Origin: a virus | Reading direction: 5' to 3' (one strand) | IMG/VR virus record: IMGVR_UViG_3300027969_002885 | Coordinates: 1-44,259 of that record | Length of the DNA stretch: 44,259 nucleotides | Part shown: piece after piece, positions 8,165-14,835 of the stretch | How the letters are laid out: each line of letters opens with the position of its first letter | Position numbering within the stretch: position 1 is the first letter of the stretch | Made by a program: the position numbers and the translations under genes | Notes under the pieces: model-generated | Database searches by the model: none | Seen by the model: only the letters and a program-made list of their open reading frames with translations | What the model was told of the DNA's origin: nothing

Positions 8165-8427
8165 TTTCTATCCTTTACCAGATTGTAAATCATAATGACT
8201 TTATCAACTGCATCAGCCAATGGGACATTTGTTTTTGCTAAACGTCTTATCTTGCCCCACATTTTATCTTCTAGTAGACTTTCACGTAAAGATTTCACTT
8301 TTTCACTTTCATAATGCACGTGTCTTTCATTGGAACCAACCTGACGTGCGTAAATAGTTTCGCCACCGTCAGGTGATTCATAAACATACCCGTCCGGAAA
8401 ATCAATTTGATTATTATTTTTCCTCAT
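8161..8427 (-). CDS. Hypothetical protein (88 aa)
   Basis: The start is placed at ATG 8427 (MRKNNNQIDFPDGYVYES), giving 88 residues and a 14-base overlap with the VWA gene. A longer in-frame version to 8544 would overlap that gene by more than 130 bases and begins with a residue pattern unlike the rest, so I consider it spurious. The C-terminal half is helical and basic (LAKTNVPLADAVDKVIMIYNLVKDRK). No function is recognised. Confidence 0.6.
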   Translation of the reverse strand: MRKNNNQIDFPDGYVYESPDGGETIYARQVGSNERHVHYESEKVKSLRESLLEDKMWGKIRRLAKTNVPLADAVDKVIMIYNLVKDRK

Positions 8428-9688
8428 ACAAAGCAAACTGACCGAAAGGGGGATTTGGATTTTTGTCCCCATGAATGATCCATGTAGTATCACAAAAATC
8501 AGGGTCGCCCCATGAACCACAAGGATATCCGTCAGTAAACACAATCAAACGTTTAGGTTCAATAGCATTTTTCTTTAGATAATCAAAGATGCAATCAAAG
8601 TCAGTACCGCCGCCACCTTGTGGTTCGTATTCTTCAATACTGTCCATGTTCTCACTATCAAAGTCTTGCGGATTATATGTATCAGTATCAAAACAGAATA
8701 CATGTACCTTGTAACCATCAAATGCATCCATCATGCCGGCAATCTCACCTAAGAATGCTTTAGCTTGTTTGTCGCTAATACTACCTGACATGTCAAGTGA
8801 AACAACAACGTCAATCTCTTCACCGGGAGTAGTACCGGGCATAATAGCATCCATGTGCCAACCTTTACGATTGGTTCGCATCCAACTATAGTCAGTGCGA
8901 ATTGCACTAGTCAAGTTAGTTTGAATCAGTTCACGCCAAGGCATTTGAGGTTCAGTTACATCTTTAATAAGACGTTCAACACCTTTAGGTAGTGTACCAG
9001 CCTCTGCACTTTGTGCGGCTTGAATAATTGCCTGTTTCATTTCGGCACGGGCACGATCTTTTTCTTCTTGTGTCATACGTGGACGACCGGGCTTGTTTCC
9101 ATCACCGTCGCCTTCACCCTCACCTTCACCATCATCACCATCCATATGATCATCAAGCAACATATCAATCAATTGATCAATATTGATTTTCTGTACATTC
9201 TTCATCAAGTCATCATAAATTTCTTCAGCTGGCTTACCGTCGTATTTTGTTTCATACAAGCAAGGCACAGTAGTAATGAATTGACCCACATTGTGACGTT
9301 TCAAGTCTGCATTAACTGCATAGTCATCAGCAATATTCCAGATTTGAGGATCTCTATCATTGCGGCGACCCATATGATCATAAACAACGTGCAACACTTC
9401 ATGACCTACTAAGAATTCAACTTCTTTAGGCTTCAACATCATAATAAAGCGGCTATTGTAATAGAATTTTAAACCATCTGTTGCCGCTGTTGCACACCAT
9501 TCATCGGCGTTAACTAGTTTCATGCGAGTAGCAAGATTACCAAAGAAACTATGACGCAACAATAGACCAATACGTGCCGCTACTAATCGTTCACGTGCCT
9601 GTGCATCAATCTTAGGGTCAGTTGGTCCAATAAGTTTATCAAACTTATCACTACGATTCTTTTTACGTTTGCCGATTACTTCACTCAT
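8414..9688 (-). CDS. Metallopeptidase-like / VWA protein, MoxR partner
   Basis: A 424-aa protein with two parts seen in the DUF2201/VWA family. The N-terminal part has a zinc-protease-like HEVLH at 96-100 with a nearby HMGRRNDRDPQIWN segment. Then comes an acidic linker (GDDGEGEGEGDGDG, about 184-197). The C-terminal von Willebrand A domain has the MIDAS motif D299-M-S301-G-S303 and a later TDGYPCG loop. Such proteins work with MoxR-type AAA ATPases as metal-dependent chaperone systems, and the MoxR gene lies just upstream. It is preceded by a consensus sigma70 promoter (9718-9746) and an AAAGGA ribosome site. Substrate unknown. Confidence 0.85.
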   Translation of the reverse strand: MSEVIGKRKKNRSDKFDKLIGPTDPKIDAQARERLVAARIGLLLRHSFFGNLATRMKLVNADEWCATAATDGLKFYYNSRFIMMLKPKEVEFLVGHEVLHVVYDHMGRRNDRDPQIWNIADDYAVNADLKRHNVGQFITTVPCLYETKYDGKPAEEIYDDLMKNVQKINIDQLIDMLLDDHMDGDDGEGEGEGDGDGNKPGRPRMTQEEKDRARAEMKQAIIQAAQSAEAGTLPKGVERLIKDVTEPQMPWRELIQTNLTSAIRTDYSWMRTNRKGWHMDAIMPGTTPGEEIDVVVSLDMSGSISDKQAKAFLGEIAGMMDAFDGYKVHVFCFDTDTYNPQDFDSENMDSIEEYEPQGGGGTDFDCIFDYLKKNAIEPKRLIVFTDGYPCGSWGDPDFCDTTWIIHGDKNPNPPFGQFALYEEK

Positions 9689-9717
9689 TGCATGTTCCTT
9701 TATCAGTTAATACTAGT

Positions 9718-9746
9718 ATTATATTACCAACTGTATTTATTGTCAA
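9718..9746 (-). promoter_or_regulatory. Consensus sigma70 promoter for the VWA gene
   Basis: On the minus strand, TTGACA (9746-9741) is followed after exactly 17 bases by TATAAT (9723-9718), a perfect match to the housekeeping sigma70 consensus. It lies about 30 bases upstream of the ATG at 9688 and overlaps the last codons of the 55-aa gene. It probably drives early expression by host polymerase. Confidence 0.85.
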
Positions 9747-9910
9747 GCACATAATCCTCGAAAGCCTTTATCAAATGAGATTCGGGCATATGGTTGTGCT
9801 GAGTCAATTTTATAGAATTCCATTCCTTGATCCTTAGACCAACCTTTTGCACGGACACGTTGACCGATTGCATAAAAATATTTTTTACCGGAAAGAGCAG
9901 TATGTTTCAT
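9743..9910 (-). CDS. Small hypothetical protein (55 aa)
   Basis: A 55-aa basic protein (MKHTALSGKKYFYAIGQRVRAKGWSK begins the frame in short pieces: MKHTALSGKK, then YFYAIGQRVRAKGW) ending RISFDKGFRGLCA. An AAGGATTTAAA ribosome site precedes ATG 9910. It sits alone between a terminator hairpin at 9924-9958 and the promoter of the VWA gene, so its expression probably depends on read-through or an unseen promoter. The basic residues suggest nucleic-acid or protein binding. No family is recognised. Confidence 0.6.
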   Translation of the reverse strand: MKHTALSGKKYFYAIGQRVRAKGWSKDQGMEFYKIDSAQPYARISFDKGFRGLCA

Positions 9911-9923
9911 TTTAAATCCTTAG

Positions 9924-9958
9924 AAAAAAGGGCGGGAATATTCACACTATCCCCGCCC
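9924..9958 (-). terminator. Rho-independent terminator after the MoxR gene
   Basis: Read on the minus strand, GGGCGGG (9958-9952) pairs perfectly with CCCGCCC (9936-9930) across a 15-base loop and is followed by a run of six T (9929-9924). It is the last of three hairpins after the MoxR stop codon. Confidence 0.75.
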
Positions 9959-9963
9959 GTTAA

Positions 9964-10003
9964 CGGAACCTTTCGGCTCCGAGGGAGTCAACTATATGTT
10001 GAC
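9964..10003 (-). other. Two adjacent RNA hairpins between MoxR stop and terminator
   Basis: On the minus strand, GTCAAC-ATATA-GTTGAC (10003-9987) forms a 6-bp stem with a 5-base loop. CGGAGCC-GAAA-GGTTCCG (9981-9964) forms a 7-bp stem with one G·U pair and a GAAA tetraloop. They lie in the 3' untranslated region of the MoxR message, directly ahead of the terminator. They could stabilise the message or be a processing signal. Confidence 0.55.
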
Positions 10004-10009
10004 GTAAAC

Positions 10010-11113
10010 TTAGTTACCGGCTTCTACAATGTACTTGCCGTACTTCTTGTGGAACTCGTCAAAGTTTCTCAACTGACTAGGTTCGATAGGCAGTTCGTAT
10101 GTTTTTAATGCAATCTTTGCACCCATAACAACCAACTCAGTTTCAAAGTTGTTCATCATGTAGTCAATAAAGTTTTGAGCCATTTCGTGGAACTCTTTTG
10201 CTTTAACTTTTTTCTGTTCTACTGCATCTTTCAACTCATAGCACATACCAACAGTCAATGCGTACATTGCACTAATTTCTTTAACAGACAAGTCTTTCAC
10301 TTTGCCTGCAAGAATATCAGCAGGATCGGGCATCTTACCTGAGATTTTGCGGTGTGCTGAAAACTTAACAGCAAGACCTTCACCTACTGCACCTGCAATC
10401 AAGTTGAATTGTGTATCAGTGTCCATGTTGTCCTCGTCTTTCAACAAGTCACTAACGAAACACCAACTACGGGGTGTTGCAAACGCACGGCTTGATGATT
10501 TAGCATCAAAGTCGTACATGTCTTGTTTTGCAAACGACAAGTAACCAACAACGTCTTTGTGAATGTTGTTTTTTACAGCCCATGTCTGCCATGAAGAAAA
10601 ATCGGCTCGCATTTCAAGGTGAATGAAACGATTAGCAAGGGGCATCGGCATACGATAAGTAACACCTTTGTCACTATCACGATTACCTGCCGCTACGATA
10701 ACGACATTATCGGGCAAGAAATATTTACCTACACGACGGTTAAGTACAAGTTGATAACCTGCCGCTTGTACTGATGGGGGTGCCGAGTTCATTTCGTCAA
10801 GAAACAAAACTACAACTGGATACTTACTTGCAAGTTCTTCATCAGGCAAGTCAACAGGGGGAGCCCAGTCCATTTTACCGTTCTCTTTATTGAAGAAGGG
10901 AATACCACGAATGTCAGTGGGTTCCATTTGCGCCATACGCAAATCAATCATAATACCACCTAGTTCCTGAGTAATTTCAGAAACAACATCAGACTTACCG
11001 ATGCCGGGAGGTCCCCAGAGAAAAACGGGACGTTTAGTTTTGAAAGCAGATAAAATTGCTTTGCGAGTTTGTACACTAGTGATAGTGTGATTGTCAGAGA
11101 CTTGAGATGCCAT
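10010..11113 (-). CDS. MoxR-family AAA+ ATPase
   Basis: A 367-aa AAA+ ATPase. Walker A is GPPGIGKS at 34-41, Walker B is VVVLFLDEMN near 100-109, and the following NSAPPSVQAAGYQLVLNRRVG and VIVAAGNRDSD (sensor 1 Asn) match the MoxR/CbbQ group. PMPLANRFIHLEM gives the arginine-finger region. MoxR ATPases pair with VWA proteins to remodel or metallate client enzymes; the partner gene is at 8414-9688. The start has an excellent AAGGAG site. The gene has its own consensus promoter at 11154-11182 and three hairpins downstream, so it is a separate transcription unit from its partner. Confidence 0.93.
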   Translation of the reverse strand: MASQVSDNHTITSVQTRKAILSAFKTKRPVFLWGPPGIGKSDVVSEITQELGGIMIDLRMAQMEPTDIRGIPFFNKENGKMDWAPPVDLPDEELASKYPVVVLFLDEMNSAPPSVQAAGYQLVLNRRVGKYFLPDNVVIVAAGNRDSDKGVTYRMPMPLANRFIHLEMRADFSSWQTWAVKNNIHKDVVGYLSFAKQDMYDFDAKSSSRAFATPRSWCFVSDLLKDEDNMDTDTQFNLIAGAVGEGLAVKFSAHRKISGKMPDPADILAGKVKDLSVKEISAMYALTVGMCYELKDAVEQKKVKAKEFHEMAQNFIDYMMNNFETELVVMGAKIALKTYELPIEPSQLRNFDEFHKKYGKYIVEAGN

Positions 11114-11153
11114 TGTTGACTCCTTGTTGATGGCTTACTAATAACGAAAACAT

Positions 11154-11182
11154 AGTATAACAGTAAAACGAATTACTGTCAA
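11154..11182 (-). promoter_or_regulatory. Sigma70 promoter for the MoxR gene
   Basis: On the minus strand, TTGACA (11182-11177), 17 bases, then TATACT (11159-11154). It lies about 40 bases upstream of ATG 11113 and overlaps the last codons of the SprT-like gene. Confidence 0.82.
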
Positions 11183-11646
11183 CCAACTTTTTTACTCTTT
11201 TTTATTTTTCGGGCAACTTGATCAAGTAGTGCAAATACCAATTCACCTTCTCGGCGGAAGGCTTCACGTTCCCAAGGGCGTTTCAAATACGCAACGGAAT
11301 ACGGTTTACCCAACCAGATTTTTTTCATTCTACCGTTACGTGATAACTCACCACGATACTGACCACGAACATACTGTTTGGCATGAACCATTTCGTGGGC
11401 AAGTGTCATTAGCAGTTGAGGTAATGCTAATGTACTATCTACTGCAATAGTGATTTCTTTATCACCAGTTTTACTACAAATGCCGTTGTTACCGTCGTGT
11501 TTGCGTAAGTTAGGGGCACTTACAACTAGTACTTTATAGTTAAATTTTTGGATGTTTAAGTATTTTGCATAGAATTTTGATGCTTTGGTAAGCAATTCAA
11601 TGCGTGATTGACTTGTGTTTCCGTGTGCTAGTATTTCGATTTCCAT
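11179..11646 (-). CDS. SprT-like zinc metalloprotease
   Basis: A 155-aa protein from ATG 11646. HEMVH at 84-88 is the HExxH zinc site, preceded by LPQLLMTLA, as in SprT/WSS-type proteases. The rest matches the compact size of phage and bacterial SprT-like proteins, and the C-terminus is basic (KIKKSKKVG). Such proteases degrade DNA-bound proteins or act in protein turnover. The longer frame to 11799 runs through a perfect promoter and is rejected. The promoter's -10 box ends only six bases before the ATG, so the message would be essentially leaderless. It lies directly upstream of MoxR and VWA genes, another protein-handling pair. Confidence 0.82.
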   Translation of the reverse strand: MEIEILAHGNTSQSRIELLTKASKFYAKYLNIQKFNYKVLVVSAPNLRKHDGNNGICSKTGDKEITIAVDSTLALPQLLMTLAHEMVHAKQYVRGQYRGELSRNGRMKKIWLGKPYSVAYLKRPWEREAFRREGELVFALLDQVARKIKKSKKVG

Positions 11647-11652
11647 ACTGTA

Positions 11653-11681
11653 AGTATAGCAGACTCTGGATTTATTGTCAA
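11653..11681 (-). promoter_or_regulatory. Sigma70 promoter placed for a leaderless SprT message
   Basis: On the minus strand, TTGACA (11681-11676), 17 bases, TATACT (11658-11653). Transcription would normally begin about seven bases after the -10 box, i.e. at or next to the A of the ATG at 11646. Confidence 0.78.
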
Positions 11682-11708
11682 CCGCTGGAACCAATACTAA
11701 GTACATAT

Positions 11709-13061
11709 ATGAAAATACTAGTCGTACTCCAAACCCACAGCAAAGGTGATAGCCAACATTATTTGGGCATGAACAATAATGAAAGATTTTGTAAAGCACC
11801 TAAAAGCGAAATAACCAGAAGGTGTAGTCGCAGCCTGGTTGATACCATGAACTACGCCAAAGAATTATACTTAGATAGTGATTTTGAATTAGTTGTATTT
11901 GATGATCATAGTGATGAGGCAACAGTAAATGAGATTAAAAATAATCTGAGCATTGCTACATTCAAAACACAATTCATAGCACTTGACACATATGGAATCA
12001 TGCCAAGCATATTACGTTGTTATGAACATGGTCGTGATTATGGTGAAGAGATTGTGTACTTTGCACAAGATGATTATCTATACGATACTACTGCCATTTA
12101 TGACATGATCCAAACCATGATGTTTACTAGTTATGCATTGGGTAATTTTACATGTATCTATCCATATGATGATCCATACAAATATATACCCGAAAACACA
12201 GTAGTACAAAGCCATATCATTCGTCATCAAGGTCGTCATTGGAGAACATTACCAATGACCGCTAGTTGTTTTATGGTACATCATAAGGTTCTAACTGATA
12301 ATTGGGATGTGTTTGAAGCAATGGGTAAACATAAAGTTGATAGCAAGATGGAAGATAACACTATCAATAAATTGTTTAGGGAAAGAGGATATTATTTGTT
12401 TGTTCCTATTCCAAGTCTAGCATTACACATGCAATACGATACTGAATTGGATGATCAAATGAATTGGCGTGATTGGTGGGACAGATATGATAGGCCCAAA
12501 CCTTTACGACCCGCAGTTGACAAAACAGTATTGAACGTTGGATTTGGGGGGATGCCCATTAAAGATTTATTGTACACAGAAGTGTTTGAAGGGTATCGTG
12601 AAGTGTCCTTGGACATTGACACTAAATTCAATCCGGATATACTTGCTGACGTAACTGATATAAGTCACATACCAAATAATTTTGTAGATTGTGCATACAC
12701 ATCGCATATGATTGAACACATTGATTACTTTAAAGTGTCAAGTGTAATCAGCGAATTATTACGTGTATGTAAGCCGGGAGGCTATGTCAGAATTTTGACA
12801 CCTAACCTACAGAGTATAGGTGAAAAGATTGCATCGGGTGATCTACTTGATGTAGTGTATGAAAGTGCGGGTGGACCAATTAGTCCTATTGATATTATCT
12901 ATGGGCATCGTCATAGTGTGCATAAGAATCGGGTAGATTTCATGCGTCATCGTACTGGGTTCAGTAGAAAAGTCTTTGAACATATTGCCAAAGAACATAA
13001 CTTTGTTATGGATATCAAAGAAGTTGGATTTGATTTGTTAGTTGACGTTAAGAAACTTTAG
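11709..13061 (+). CDS. Glycosyltransferase (GT2-like) fused to methyltransferase
   Basis: A 450-aa two-domain protein. Residues 1-260 look like a GT-A glycosyltransferase: ELVVFDDHSDEATVNEI near 60-76 is the GT2 signature, and YFAQDDYLYD near 117-126 is the metal/nucleotide-binding acidic motif. From about residue 280, a class I methyltransferase follows: VLNVGFGGMPIKDLL, YTSHMIEHIDY and LRVCKPGGYVRILTP. It probably transfers a sugar and methylates the same or a related product. The start is ATG 11709 (MKILVVLQTH); the longer frame starts inside the divergent promoter. It is one of two plus-strand genes and converges on the small gene at 13058. No strong ribosome site is visible. Confidence 0.82.
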   Translation: MKILVVLQTHSKGDSQHYLGMNNNERFCKAPKSEITRRCSRSLVDTMNYAKELYLDSDFELVVFDDHSDEATVNEIKNNLSIATFKTQFIALDTYGIMPSILRCYEHGRDYGEEIVYFAQDDYLYDTTAIYDMIQTMMFTSYALGNFTCIYPYDDPYKYIPENTVVQSHIIRHQGRHWRTLPMTASCFMVHHKVLTDNWDVFEAMGKHKVDSKMEDNTINKLFRERGYYLFVPIPSLALHMQYDTELDDQMNWRDWWDRYDRPKPLRPAVDKTVLNVGFGGMPIKDLLYTEVFEGYREVSLDIDTKFNPDILADVTDISHIPNNFVDCAYTSHMIEHIDYFKVSSVISELLRVCKPGGYVRILTPNLQSIGEKIASGDLLDVVYESAGGPISPIDIIYGHRHSVHKNRVDFMRHRTGFSRKVFEHIAKEHNFVMDIKEVGFDLLVDVKKL

Positions 13062-13312
13062 CGCATCAATTGAGCCATTAACAACAATTTTTCTAAATGA
13101 TCTATTGCTTTGTTAATTTTATCTAGTTGTATATCAACTATATTAGATTTGCGAATACGTCTAGCTTCCACTTCAGTCTTACTGAGTTCACTTACCATAT
13201 TGGTAATATTGTTTAGCATTTTTTGAAGATCGGGGTTGTACCCAATACTATTCATTTGTTTACGCAGGGCAGAATGGACATCTTGCCAATCTAGTGCGTT
13301 TTCAATCTTCAT
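13058..13312 (-). CDS. Small helical protein (84 aa)
   Basis: An 84-aa, almost entirely helical and charged protein (KMLNNITNMVSELSKTEVEARRIR, read in parts) with heptad-like spacing towards the C-terminus (LDKINKAIDHLEKLLLMAQLM). It could form a coiled coil and oligomerise. Its stop overlaps the end of the convergent fusion gene by four bases. It is separated by a strong terminator from the barrel gene upstream, so it must have its own weak promoter or rely on read-through. Function unknown. Confidence 0.6.
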   Translation of the reverse strand: MKIENALDWQDVHSALRKQMNSIGYNPDLQKMLNNITNMVSELSKTEVEARRIRKSNIVDIQLDKINKAIDHLEKLLLMAQLMR

Positions 13313-13343
13313 ACACTAATTTATGTCACCGAAGTATAGAGGT

Positions 13344-13370
13344 AAAAAAAGGCTCCGAAGAGCCTTTTAT
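13344..13370 (-). terminator. Terminator after the barrel-protein gene
   Basis: GGCTC-TTCG-GAGCC on the minus strand (13364-13351), flanked by AAAA and a run of seven T. The UUCG-type tetraloop and U-run make it a strong intrinsic terminator. The A-run on the other side makes it potentially bidirectional, also protecting against the convergent plus-strand gene. The core closely matches the tmRNA terminator at 14929-14954. Confidence 0.85.
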
Positions 13371-13381
13371 TTTGTTTCTAA

Positions 13382-13933
13382 TTAGAAACTACGTGTGTAC
13401 TGTAGACGCCATGCATCTTTTTCTTCATCACCATAACTACGGCTCCAGCGAACTGCAACTGCATCTTGTTTAGTAAGTGCATAACCTACTGCAACATGGC
13501 CACGTGTAGTACGATAGCTATGACCAGACTCAAATGCATTACGATAACGAGCACCAACATCACCAGTGAATCCTGCACCAAGGGGAATCTTTACACCTGC
13601 ATCGACTGCATAGTGACTGAAGTGTTCGCTACTATTAACTTTCTCACCCAAACGTCCACCTAAGTAGAACATATCAAAAGTTCGTTTGACACGTACTTCT
13701 AGACCTTGAGAAATGGAACCACTGCCATATGCAGTTTGGCTATTTTCCATTTTGATGCTGTAATCCATTGCGCCATCTTTAGTACCAACAACTACTGCTT
13801 CTTTGATACTGCCTGCATTTGTTGCACGATTGTTTTCATCAGAATATTCCAATGATGCATAGCCACCTGCGGCCATTGCTGAACCTGCAATCAATAAAGT
13901 TGCGAATGTTACTGCTAGTTTTGTAAATCTCAT
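13382..13933 (-). CDS. Outer-membrane beta-barrel-like protein
   Basis: A 183-aa protein with a classic signal peptide (MRFTKLAVTFATLLIAGSAMA, cleavage near residue 21 or 22), then GGYASLEYSDEN. The remainder is alternating polar/hydrophobic strands (AVVVGTKDGAMDYSIKME, FYLGGRLGE, GHVAVGYALT), ending YTRSF with a C-terminal Phe, the recognition feature for outer-membrane assembly. About eight to ten strands fit the length. It is likely exported to the host outer membrane. A T4-late-type TATAAATA and an AAGGAGATAAA ribosome site precede it, and a terminator follows, so it is a single-gene unit. A role in blocking receptors or altering permeability is possible but not shown. Confidence 0.78.
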   Translation of the reverse strand: MRFTKLAVTFATLLIAGSAMAAGGYASLEYSDENNRATNAGSIKEAVVVGTKDGAMDYSIKMENSQTAYGSGSISQGLEVRVKRTFDMFYLGGRLGEKVNSSEHFSHYAVDAGVKIPLGAGFTGDVGARYRNAFESGHSYRTTRGHVAVGYALTKQDAVAVRWSRSYGDEEKDAWRLQYTRSF

Positions 13934-13962
13934 TTTATCTCCTTATGTGTTAAATGATTATA

Positions 13963-13970
13963 TATTTATA
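13963..13970 (-). promoter_or_regulatory. T4-type late promoter candidate (TATAAATA)
   Basis: Minus-strand TATAAATA at 13970-13963, about 30 bases ahead of ATG 13933, exactly the T4 late consensus. No -35 element of the sigma70 type is at the right distance. Confidence 0.6.
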
Positions 13971-13999
13971 GTGTAGAATATGACAGAAATATTATTGTC

Positions 14000-14287
14000 T
14001 CATTCATTGCTATTTGGTAGACCATTACTGTGTCTATCACGTACTTGCTCTACGTCTTGAAATAAACGTTTTTCTTGGGTAGTCAACTTATCTTTGTGTG
14101 TTTTTCTAGGATTACCGCATACAAAACATTCTGGATTACCGCAATCTAGTGCATGATGTTTGGCGAACTTATGCGGTTCATCGACTTTCATACCAGATGC
14201 TTTGGCAATCTTTACTTGTTTGTTAATAGCGTTTTCATCCTTGAGTAAACGCTTAGAATGATTGAATTTGTCTTGTTCGGTACTCAT
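14000..14287 (-). CDS. Putative Cys-rich metal-binding phage protein (95 aa)
   Basis: A 95-aa, very hydrophilic protein. The centre has three clustered Cys with flanking His: KFAKHHALDCGNPECFVCGNP, with Cys spaced C-x5-C-x2-C. It is followed by RKTHKDKLTTQEKRLFQD. This HH-LDCGNP-C--C-NPRK pattern recurs in phage and bacterial small proteins of unknown role and probably binds zinc. The start overlaps the stop of the upstream 40-aa gene (ATGA). Confidence 0.72.
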   Translation of the reverse strand: MSTEQDKFNHSKRLLKDENAINKQVKIAKASGMKVDEPHKFAKHHALDCGNPECFVCGNPRKTHKDKLTTQEKRLFQDVEQVRDRHSNGLPNSNE

Positions 14288-14406
14288 TTTTTTGATTCTT
14301 CTTTTTTCTCAATTGAAGGTGGAAAATAGGGTTCAATTACATAATGATTTGCGCCCCACCATCCGAATGCTGTAAAAAAACCGTATACAATTACTTCCAA
14401 TATCAT
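14284..14406 (-). CDS. Small membrane protein (40 aa)
   Basis: A 40-residue frame from ATG 14406 with an AAAGGAG ribosome site. Residues 2-22 (ILEVIVYGFFTAFGWWGANHY) are hydrophobic and can span the membrane once; the tail is charged (SIEKKEESKK). It overlaps the next gene by ATGA and overlaps the stop of the preceding 81-aa gene by four bases, which supports real translation. Function unknown. Confidence 0.62.
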   Translation of the reverse strand: MILEVIVYGFFTAFGWWGANHYVIEPYFPPSIEKKEESKK

Positions 14407-14648
14407 TTAAACTCCTTTAAAGGTTTAATATCATTGTGTTTGACAATTACTATATTTTTAATTTGCCCATCTATTTTAATAGGTAAATCTAAATGCACAG
14501 TAATTTCAGGCCCCTCTAAATTTATAACACGATCATTGCCCACTGTACCTACAAATGGAATCTTCTTATAATAACCGAATACACGGTCACCGATATAATA
14601 CGTAGGACGGTATGCTTTGTTTTCAAAATAAGTAGTTAGACTTGCCAT
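14403..14648 (-). CDS. Conserved T4-like phage hypothetical (81 aa)
   Basis: An 81-aa protein beginning MASLTTYFENKAYRPTYY, with GDRVFGYYKKIPFVGTVGND and VHLDLPIKIDG motifs that read as a small all-beta domain. I recall very similar proteins in T4-like phages, with no known role. It has a TTAGGAGATATC ribosome site. GATAAAT and TATAAT sequences about 25-40 bases upstream, right after the pqqA terminator, could be its promoter. Confidence 0.7.
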   Translation of the reverse strand: MASLTTYFENKAYRPTYYIGDRVFGYYKKIPFVGTVGNDRVINLEGPEITVHLDLPIKIDGQIKNIVIVKHNDIKPLKEFK

Positions 14649-14699
14649 GATATCTCCTAAGTTGACGTTCTATTATATAGATTTATCTAAAGGAGTAAA

Positions 14700-14722
14700 G
14701 AAAAAAGGGCAACTAGTGCCCT
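14700..14722 (-). terminator. Terminator after pqqA
   Basis: Minus strand: AGGGCA-CTAGT-TGCCCT (14722-14706), a 6-bp stem with a 5-base loop, followed by TTTTTT. It lies about 20 bases after the pqqA stop codon. Confidence 0.75.
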
Positions 14723-14742
14723 AATCTTGAAGTCAATACATA

Positions 14743-14814
14743 TCAGCGGTTAGCGATATACATTGTGATTTCAAATCCGAAACGCATATCAGATGCTGTT
14801 GGTTTTGTCCACAT
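14743..14814 (-). CDS. pqqA: PqqA, precursor peptide of the cofactor PQQ
   Basis: A 23-codon gene. The peptide starts MWTKP and ends GFEITMYIANR, the typical length and pattern of PqqA (W-K-P, D9, R11, G13, E15, Y19, final R). Glu15 and Tyr19 are at the same positions as in Klebsiella PqqA; PqqE/PqqD crosslink these two residues and they become the PQQ skeleton. An AGGAG ribosome site lies seven bases ahead of the ATG, with a TATAAT box further upstream and a terminator downstream, so it is expressed alone. No pqqB, C, D or E gene is in the window, so the peptide would have to be processed by host enzymes. PQQ serves periplasmic methanol, glucose and alcohol dehydrogenases. Confidence 0.88.
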   Translation of the reverse strand: MWTKPTASDMRFGFEITMYIANR

Positions 14815-14835
14815 AATTTTCTCCTGTTAAGTTTG

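Noticed and set aside
9011-9412. Plus-strand open frame with hydrophobic, His-rich translation
   Set aside because: Antisense shadow of the VWA gene, whose HEVLH and MIDAS motifs are clear.
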